A stretch of 64,000 nucleotides of DNA from DATFTE01 sp963802575 (GTDB taxonomy: Bacteria > Acidobacteriota > Terriglobia > Terriglobales > Acidobacteriaceae): NCBI GenBank assembly GCA_963802575.1, contig CAWDJF010000007.1:496001-560000 (forward strand), read 5' to 3'. The translations under genes and the position numbers were made by a program. The notes under the pieces are model-generated. The model was not told where the DNA came from. It saw only the letters and a list, made by a program, of their open reading frames with translations, and did not search any database. Of this stretch, positions 58,187 to 64,000 are shown in pieces (position 1 is the stretch's first letter; every line of letters starts with the position of its first letter).

Positions 58187-60310
58187 ATGAAGAGCTGCTT
58201 GGCTATTTTTGTGTTCTTTCTTTCTATGATGGTTTTCGCCGCCGATGCCCCGACGATTCGCGGTGGCAATGGCGTAACGCTTCCTCCTCCGCCTCCGACT
58301 GAAGCCAAGCCTGTCACGGACAATGTCAACGGTACCAGCATGGCCGATCCGTATCGCTGGCTGGAAGATGGGCAGAGCCCCGAAACGCGGACCTGGATCG
58401 ATTCGCAGATGAAGTACACGCAAGATTATCTGTCGCAGGTAAAGATTCGTCCCGGGATCGCCAAGGACCTGACGCAACTGATTCGGGTGGAGAGCTATTC
58501 GATCCCGGTCGAGCGGCAGGACAATTATTTCTTCACCAAGCGGCTGCCGGATGAGAACCAGGCTTCCATCTACATGCGCAAAGGACTGCACGGCACGGAC
58601 GAGCGCCTGATCGATGCGACCAAGATGAGTGCCGATCAAAACACCTCCATACACATCGATGATGTGTCGAAAGCCGGAGACTTGCTGGTCTACGGCGTAC
58701 GCGAAGGAGGAGCTGACGAGCAGACGGTGCACTTCCTCGATGTCGCCAAGCGTCAAGAGTTGGCGGACGTGCTTCCGAAAGCCCGGTACAGCGGCATTAG
58801 CTTGACTGCAGACAAGCAGGGTCTTTATTACGGCAAGTTCGATCCCGACGGCACGCTGATCTACTTCCACAAACTCGGAACGCCGGTCGATTCCGACGCG
58901 CTGGTCTTTGGCAAAGAGTTTAACGGCGAGAAGTTTGGACAGATGGAGTTGATTGGCGCCGGAATCACCGAGAATGATAGATATTTGCTGATCGCAGTCG
59001 ACCATGGCGTGCCGGCGACGCGAGTCGATTTTTATGCGAAGGATCTGCGTACGCCCGATGCGCCGATCCAGCCCATCATTCATGGGATCGACAACCGATT
59101 CGATGTCGTGAATTGGGGAGACGACCTCTACGCGATGACCGACTACAAGGCGCCGAATTATCAGGTCGTCAAGATTGACATGAAAGATCCGAGCCCCGAC
59201 AAATGGAAGACGGTCGTGCCCGAGGGCAAAGACGTTATTTCTGACGTGACGATTGTCGGGGGCAAGCTGTTCGTTACGGGCTTGCATGATGTGGTTACGC
59301 AGACGCGGATTTACGATCTCGACGGAAAGATGGTGGGCGAGATTCATTACCCGACGCTGGGTTCGGCGTCGTCGATGCAGGGACTCGAGGAGTCGAGCCA
59401 TGGCTTCTACACGTTTCAGTCGTTCATTATTCCGCCCACGATTTATCACTATGACGTGAAGACCGGAAAGACGGATGTTTTTGCCAAGCCGCAGGTACCC
59501 TTTCCGTCCGATCAATACGAGGTGAAACAGGTCTTTTACACCTCGAAAGACGGCACGAAAGTGCCCATGTTTATTGCGTCCAAGAAGGGATTGAAGCGGG
59601 ACGGGAAGGCTCCGGCCTTAATGACCGCGTACGGCGGGTTCAACGTAAGTCTCGAAGCAAACTGGAATCCTGAATACGCATGGTGGATGGAGCAAGGCGG
59701 ATTTTTCGCGCAACCGAATTTGCGCGGTGGCGGCGAGTACGGCGAAGACTGGCACAAGGCTGGAATGTTCGAGAAAAAACAGAATGTGTTTGATGACTTT
59801 TTCGCGGCCGGGGAATACCTGGTTGCAAACAAATACACCACCCCTGCGCGATTTGCGATTCGCGGACGTTCCAACGGTGGACTGCTGATGGGCGCCGCGA
59901 TGACGCAGCGTCCCGATTTGTATGGCGCAATCTGGTGTGGGTATCCGCTGCTCGATATGATCCGCTTCCAGAATTTTCTGGTAGGGCGCTGGTGGACAGC
60001 CGAGTACGGCTCAGCCGAGAAGCCTGACCAGTTCCCTTATCTGCTGAAATACTCTCCCTACCAGAATGTGAAGGCGGGAACGAAATATCCCGCGATTATG
60101 TTTAACACGGGGGATTCCGATACACGTGTTGCCCCTCTGCATGCGCGAAAGATGACGGCGCTTATGCAGAAGGATACGGGCAGTGATCGGCCGATTATTC
60201 TGCACTATGAATTGAAGGCGGGACACAGTTCTGGCGTGTCGATTACGCAACTGGTGGACGACACCGCCGATGAACTTGCTTTCCTCTGGAACGAAACCGG
60301 AGGCAGATGA
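58187..60310 (+). CDS. Secreted prolyl oligopeptidase family S9A peptidase
   Basis: A 707-residue peptidase. A signal peptide (MKSCLAIFVFFLSMMVFA) precedes a prolyl-oligopeptidase N-domain and seven-bladed propeller (DPYRWLEDGQSPETRTWI at about 48-65). The hydrolase domain has the Ser in FAIRGRSNGGLLMGA, the Asp in FNTGDSDTRVAPLH and the His in LKAGHSSG. I chose ATG 58187 with AGAGGA upstream. It cleaves short Pro-containing peptides in the family. The oxyanion/propeller layout looks complete. Confidence 0.94.
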   Translation: MKSCLAIFVFFLSMMVFAADAPTIRGGNGVTLPPPPPTEAKPVTDNVNGTSMADPYRWLEDGQSPETRTWIDSQMKYTQDYLSQVKIRPGIAKDLTQLIRVESYSIPVERQDNYFFTKRLPDENQASIYMRKGLHGTDERLIDATKMSADQNTSIHIDDVSKAGDLLVYGVREGGADEQTVHFLDVAKRQELADVLPKARYSGISLTADKQGLYYGKFDPDGTLIYFHKLGTPVDSDALVFGKEFNGEKFGQMELIGAGITENDRYLLIAVDHGVPATRVDFYAKDLRTPDAPIQPIIHGIDNRFDVVNWGDDLYAMTDYKAPNYQVVKIDMKDPSPDKWKTVVPEGKDVISDVTIVGGKLFVTGLHDVVTQTRIYDLDGKMVGEIHYPTLGSASSMQGLEESSHGFYTFQSFIIPPTIYHYDVKTGKTDVFAKPQVPFPSDQYEVKQVFYTSKDGTKVPMFIASKKGLKRDGKAPALMTAYGGFNVSLEANWNPEYAWWMEQGGFFAQPNLRGGGEYGEDWHKAGMFEKKQNVFDDFFAAGEYLVANKYTTPARFAIRGRSNGGLLMGAAMTQRPDLYGAIWCGYPLLDMIRFQNFLVGRWWTAEYGSAEKPDQFPYLLKYSPYQNVKAGTKYPAIMFNTGDSDTRVAPLHARKMTALMQKDTGSDRPIILHYELKAGHSSGVSITQLVDDTADELAFLWNETGGR

Positions 60311-60399
60311 GCCGCCTCGCTGGTTCCCCAGCGAACCAACGGCATCCGGTTTCACTCGATGCCAAGGGGATTACAATCGGTGAGAGGGAATTTCAGAGT

Positions 60400-62571
60400 A
60401 TGACCAGCCCCACTCGACTTCACATTTTGAACACTGCACTGATACTTTTCATGAGCCTCATCACCGCCATGGTAATCGCTTATTCCGCGAATCCCGCATT
60501 CGCCACAGCCCCTGAGTTTGGCCCCTCCAATCCATTTTTTGCCGCCAGCACGCTGCCGTTCCATGCTCCGCCCTTCGACAAGATTAAGGATGAGGACTTC
60601 CAACCGGCGATCGAAGCTGGTATGGCGCAGCAGCAGGCCGAGGTACAAGCCATTGCCGATAATCCCGAAGCGCCCACTTTCGAGAACACCTTGGTTGCGC
60701 TCGAGAAGAGCGGTCAATTGTTGGATCGCGTCACGGCGGCCTTCAACGGGGTCACGGGCGCTAACACCAACGACACGCTTCAAAAGGTCAGGAGCATCGA
60801 GGCTCCCAAACTCGCGGCTCATCGGGATTTCATTTTCCTCAACAGCAAACTGTTTGCACGCGTGGACGCCATCTACAATCAACGCGTCTCGCTCAAACTG
60901 GATAAAGAGTCTCTCCGCCTGGTGGAGCGCTACCACGACGAATTCGTTCACGCTGGCGCCAATCTCTCGGAGGCAGACAAAGCGGAACTGCGGAAATTGA
61001 ACGAAGAAATATCCTCGCTCTCGAATGCTTTTGCCGAAAAACTTCTCGCTGCCAACAAAGCCGGCGCCTTCGTGACCACCGACAAAGCTGCGCTTGCCGG
61101 ATTTTCCGACGCCCGCATTGCCGCCGCCGCGGAAGCCTCCAAGAACCGGAAGGTGGAGGGTTTTGTCATTCCCCTTCAGAACACTACCCAGCAGCCCGAT
61201 CTTGTTCATCTCAGCGATCGCGCCACGCGTCAGGCTATCTTCGAACGCTCCTGGAACCGCGCCGAACACGGCGACGCCAACGATACTCGTGACACTCTTG
61301 CACACATAGCCCAGCTTCGCGCCCAAAAAGCGAAACTGCTCGGATATCCGAGCTTCGCAGCCTGGAAGCTGCAAGACCAGATGGCCAAGAATCCGGAGAC
61401 CGCCCTGAAGTTCATGGATGCTATCGTTCCCGCCGCGACGGGGAAAGCGGCTCGGGAAGCCAAGGATATCCAGGATGTCATCGACGCTGAGAAGGGCGGC
61501 TTTCCAGTGCAGCCATGGGACTGGGAGTTTTATGCGGAGAAGGTTCGTAAGGCTCGCTACGATCTCGACGACGAGCAGGTGAAGCCCTATTTCGAATTGG
61601 ACAATGTGTTGCAGAACGGAGTGTTCTACGCAGCCAACCAGCTGTATGGCCTGACCTTCAAGGAGCGGCACGACATCCCCGTCTACCAACCGGATGTGCG
61701 CGTCTTTGAGGTCTTCGACGCCAACGGTCAGCACCTTGCCCTCTTCTATTGCGATTATTTCAAACGGGACAACAAAAACGGCGGAGCGTGGATGTCGGAA
61801 TTCGTCGGCCAGTCCCGCCTGCTGGGCACCACGCCGGTCGTCTACAACGTGGCCAATTTACCCAAGCCCGCCCCCGGCGAACCTGCGCTAATCAGCTTCG
61901 ACGATGTCACAACGATGTTTCACGAATTTGGGCATGCCCTTCACGGCATGTTCTCCAATGCCGAGTACCCCACGCTGGCGGGAACCTCAACGGCTCGGGA
62001 CTTCGTCGAATTTCCCTCGCAATTCAACGAACACTGGGCGCTTTATCCGACCGTCTTCGCTCATTACGCTCGGCACTACAAAACCGGAGCTCCCATGCCC
62101 GAGGATCTCGTCGCGAAGATCAAGAAGTCCGAAACTTTCAATAAAGGTTATGCCATGACCGAGTTGCTCGCGGCAGCCGAACTCGACATGCAGTGGCACT
62201 TCCTTCCTGCGCAGGCTCCGTTGCAGAATTCTGACGAGTTCGAGAAGCAGGCCCTCGACAGGACCCACCTCAATGTCAGCTACGTTCCGCCCCGTTACCG
62301 GTCCAGCTACTTCAGCCACATCTGGGGGAGTGGCTACAGCGCAGGTTATTATGCTTACCTTTGGACCGAGATGCTTGCCGACGATGCCTATCAATGGTTC
62401 GACGAGCATGGCCAGCTCAACCGCGCCAACGGTGATCGTTTCCGCCAAATGGTGCTGTCGCGTGGCAACACCGAGGATCTCGCCACAATGTATGAGGAAT
62501 GGCGCGGGGCTCCTCCGAATACCAAAGCGATGTTGAAGTATCGCGGCCTCGAGGAGTCCCCGGCAAAATAG
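60400..62571 (+). CDS. Secreted M3 family oligopeptidase (peptidyl-dipeptidase Dcp-like)
   Basis: A 723-residue zinc peptidase. The signal peptide (about 1-37, ILNTALILFMSLITAMVIAY) precedes the helical M3 fold. The zinc motif HEFGH (TMFHEFGHALHGMFS) with the third ligand Glu in FVEFPSQFNEHW, and the C-terminal YSAGYYAYLWTEMLADDAY, are typical of Dcp/OpdA. It releases dipeptides from peptide C-termini. ATG 60400 gives the signal peptide; ATG 60307, overlapping the previous stop (ATGA), would add 31 residues. Confidence 0.93.
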   Translation: MTSPTRLHILNTALILFMSLITAMVIAYSANPAFATAPEFGPSNPFFAASTLPFHAPPFDKIKDEDFQPAIEAGMAQQQAEVQAIADNPEAPTFENTLVALEKSGQLLDRVTAAFNGVTGANTNDTLQKVRSIEAPKLAAHRDFIFLNSKLFARVDAIYNQRVSLKLDKESLRLVERYHDEFVHAGANLSEADKAELRKLNEEISSLSNAFAEKLLAANKAGAFVTTDKAALAGFSDARIAAAAEASKNRKVEGFVIPLQNTTQQPDLVHLSDRATRQAIFERSWNRAEHGDANDTRDTLAHIAQLRAQKAKLLGYPSFAAWKLQDQMAKNPETALKFMDAIVPAATGKAAREAKDIQDVIDAEKGGFPVQPWDWEFYAEKVRKARYDLDDEQVKPYFELDNVLQNGVFYAANQLYGLTFKERHDIPVYQPDVRVFEVFDANGQHLALFYCDYFKRDNKNGGAWMSEFVGQSRLLGTTPVVYNVANLPKPAPGEPALISFDDVTTMFHEFGHALHGMFSNAEYPTLAGTSTARDFVEFPSQFNEHWALYPTVFAHYARHYKTGAPMPEDLVAKIKKSETFNKGYAMTELLAAAELDMQWHFLPAQAPLQNSDEFEKQALDRTHLNVSYVPPRYRSSYFSHIWGSGYSAGYYAYLWTEMLADDAYQWFDEHGQLNRANGDRFRQMVLSRGNTEDLATMYEEWRGAPPNTKAMLKYRGLEESPAK

Positions 62572-62599
62572 CGCGTTGATTGGCGCAGCGCTTCCTGGC

Positions 62600-62794
62600 T
62601 TACACTTCCAGCCACTCGTCTTTTTTCTGGTGCTCCTTGGTGTACTTCTCCACCTGGTCTTCGTAGACCAGTTCAGCGTGTTCGTCGCAACTAGGGTCTC
62701 CGTCGACCAAGCGGGTGGCCGGCTTATGGCAGATCTTGCACTTGGGAGTTTCTTCTGGTTTCACCATCTGCTTCTCTTTCTCTGCTGACTTCAT
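62600..62794 (-). CDS. Small zinc-ribbon-like protein, 64 residues
   Basis: A 64-residue charged protein with CKICH and a later SCDEH, a CxxC...C..H pattern that could bind one zinc ion. No signal peptide or family recognised. ATG 62794 is preceded by AGGGGACC. It lies alone between the M3 gene (convergent) and the biotin carrier gene. Confidence 0.6.
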   Translation of the reverse strand: MKSAEKEKQMVKPEETPKCKICHKPATRLVDGDPSCDEHAELVYEDQVEKYTKEHQKKDEWLEV

Positions 62795-62906
62795 GGTCCC
62801 CTTTCTCGATTGTCTGCCTACTCTATTTCTAGACCTAAACGATCTACCGGCGATGTGATCCAGGGATCATAAGCGTGTGTTGACCGCCGGCTTCGGAACG
62901 TGTGCT

Positions 62907-63299
62907 TCACTCGAATTCCACCAGAACCTGGTTAACCTTGACGGCGTCTCCCGCCTGCACGTTGACCACTCTGACTTTGCCGGCGACCGGGGCGGTTACG
63001 TTGGTCTCCATTTTCATAGCTTCCAACACCATCATCAGATCATTGGGCTGCAGTTGTTGCCCCGGCTGCGAGGTTACTCGCAAGACCACTCCGGCAACCG
63101 GACTACGGCAGACCTTGGATTCATCGGCATGGCTGTCCGTCGGAACGGGCTTCGGCGCCGACGCCACCGGTGTGGAAGGCACTGTAAGTGGAATCGGGTG
63201 CGGCGGCAGGTAACCCGGCGTACGGACAAGTGAGTCGTCCTCGAGAATCTCGACATCCACCTCGTAGCTCTTGTCGTCAATTGCGATCTGTAACTTCAA
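62907..63299 (-). CDS. Biotin carrier protein (biotinyl domain)
   Basis: A 130-residue biotin carboxyl carrier. The C-terminal lipoyl/biotinyl domain (about 62-130) has the biotin-accepting Lys in EAMKM (VLEAMKMETNVTAPVAG). The N-terminal part is a Pro/Ala-rich linker after a short KLQIAIDDKSYEVDVEIL strand pair. Start is TTG 63299 with GAGGAGG six bases upstream. It follows the OadG-like gene by 16 bases and completes the carboxyltransferase/anchor/carrier operon. Confidence 0.92.
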   Translation of the reverse strand: MKLQIAIDDKSYEVDVEILEDDSLVRTPGYLPPHPIPLTVPSTPVASAPKPVPTDSHADESKVCRSPVAGVVLRVTSQPGQQLQPNDLMMVLEAMKMETNVTAPVAGKVRVVNVQAGDAVKVNQVLVEFE

Positions 63300-63315
63300 G
63301 ACGATCCTCCTCGAC

Positions 63316-63771
63316 TCAATGCACTCTCTGGGCGACGTTATGCGAAGCCTGAACGACCGCGCGCCCTTGCTGCGACCAGGCGTTAAAGCTTTCGTGGGAA
63401 TAGAGCATCTTGGCCGAGCGGATGCGGACCTTCTTTCCCAGAAATGCCGTTACTGCCGCGGCGATCACAAGCAAGGTTTCAGGCGTCACTTCTTCCCGTT
63501 TTGCAACAGCCACCACGGGGGGCGGCGACACCGCGATGGGCGGAGGAATCGGTACCGCGGACGGGCTCAGTTTGTCCTCCCGGTTCCCTTCCAACCGTGC
63601 TGCGACCATCAGCGAACGGAATTCTTCCGCCCACTCGCCACGCAGCTCTTCGATGGTGCGGTTGAGGGTTCGTTGCAAGAGAAGATAGACAGCAACGTAG
63701 CCCATAACCACTACTGCGACTAATACCACCAGATTGCCGCGGCCCTGCACGAGTTGTGTTAAGAACTCCAT
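63316..63771 (-). CDS. OadG-like small membrane subunit of a biotin-dependent decarboxylase/carboxylase
   Basis: A 151-residue protein with one N-terminal membrane segment (about 14-32, LVVLVAVVVMGYVAVYLLL), a charged helical stretch, a Pro-rich linker and a C-terminal part (EEVTPETLLVIAAAVTAFLG, KKVRIRSAKML) seen in OadG-type proteins beside carboxyltransferase genes. It would anchor the complex at the membrane. ATG 63771 has GGAG six bases upstream and lies 8 bases after the carboxyltransferase stop. Confidence 0.75.
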   Translation of the reverse strand: MEFLTQLVQGRGNLVVLVAVVVMGYVAVYLLLQRTLNRTIEELRGEWAEEFRSLMVAARLEGNREDKLSPSAVPIPPPIAVSPPPVVAVAKREEVTPETLLVIAAAVTAFLGKKVRIRSAKMLYSHESFNAWSQQGRAVVQASHNVAQRVH

Positions 63772-63779
63772 TCGAGCTC

Positions 63780-64000
63780 CTAGAGTGGAATCAGCCCGTG
63801 TTTCTTGGGCGGACGCAACTCGCGCTTGGTGTGCAAGGCTTCGAGCGCTTGCGCCAGATAGATTCGGGTTTCGGCGGGTTCAATGATGTCGTCGACCAGG
63901 CGGCGTCCCGCGGAGACGTAAGGATTCGCGAAGGCCTCGCGATACATTGCGATCAATTCCTTGCGGCGCGCGGCTTTGTCGTCCGCCGAATTGATTTCGC
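63780..64000 (-). CDS. Acyl-CoA carboxyltransferase subunit (PccB/MmdA-like), C-terminal fragment
   Basis: Only the last 73 or so codons are in the window; the 5' part lies beyond the right edge. The C-terminus reads MYREAFANPYVSAGRRLVDD, then IIEPAETR and ends KRELRPPKKHGLIPL, the characteristic end of propionyl-CoA carboxylase beta and methylmalonyl-CoA decarboxylase alpha subunits. The OadG-like and biotin carrier genes downstream favour a membrane-anchored complex. Confidence 0.92.
   Translation of the reverse strand, partial: EINSADDKAARRKELIAMYREAFANPYVSAGRRLVDDIIEPAETRIYLAQALEALHTKRELRPPKKHGLIPL

Noticed and set aside
58013..59515. Long minus-strand open frame (500 codons) opposite the prolyl oligopeptidase gene; similar long antisense frames at 60352-61734, 45949-47163 and 9286-10620
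   Set aside because: Each lies opposite or across a gene with clear family motifs, and none shows a recognisable domain. They follow from high GC third positions.

Overview
The window is GC-rich, densely packed bacterial chromosome with no phage, IS or CRISPR content. I infer an Acidobacteriota (Terriglobia-like) soil organism. The reasons are the many secreted peptidases (two S9, two M28, M16, M48 and M3), a PknB-type kinase, TonB-domain proteins, FecR and TolB-propeller proteins, large multiheme cytochromes, and short intergenic repeats built on a GCAAAGG core. No rRNA or convincing tRNA is present, so the assignment is inference.

Layout. 1-6160 (+): the 3' part of mutS, then nagZ-like, anmK, a DUF1697 gene and a lipoprotein peptide-binding protein, mostly with 4-base overlaps (DNA repair, peptidoglycan recycling, peptide uptake). 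6157-22672: mixed housekeeping and envelope genes (AsmA-like, YmdB-type phosphodiesterase, Ser/Thr kinase, DUF421, TolB-like, BON-LysM, BadF-type kinase, Na+ symporter, acyltransferase 3, APC permease, FecR, YdcF). 22804-24164: a nucleotide-sugar dehydrogenase broken by two +1 shifts. 24632-32420: TonB protein, M48 peptidase, Flp pilin, a NarX/NarL-type two-component pair and a second sensor kinase. 32417-39671: S9, M28, RlmN and M16.

The most interesting part is 39796-51446, which holds two linked redox modules. Module A: a Met/Lys/Asp-rich secreted protein, a degenerate fRMsr-like GAF protein, anti-sigma, ECF sigma, a b-type cytochrome and an MsrP/YedY-like molybdopterin oxidoreductase. The oxidoreductase operon and the Met-rich gene share a promoter-like element, GTAACTTT-N13-CATCCCATG, with identical spacing. 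This looks like an ECF regulon for oxidant (possibly hypochlorite) defence. Module B: an AhbD-like radical SAM protein, a 7-heme ImcH-like and an 11-heme CbcL-like quinol-oxidase candidate, a shortened DmsE-like tetraheme cytochrome, an HTH-less Crp relative and a full Crp/Fnr regulator. Six exact GTGA-N6-TCAC sites lie in its intergenic regions. Between the modules are two convergent, homologous 39-40 residue mini-proteins with an internally repeated motif; one directly follows the radical SAM gene.

51545-64000: TonB protein, a small secreted protein, a cbiM-cbiQ-cbiO Co/Ni importer, a second M28 peptidase, prolyl oligopeptidase, M3 peptidase, and a biotin-dependent carboxylase operon (carboxyltransferase C-terminus, OadG-like anchor, biotin carrier) cut by the right edge.

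Family assignments come from motif recognition by eye; no database search was run. Start codons were moved from the longest frame where a ribosome-binding site, signal peptide or promoter argued for it.
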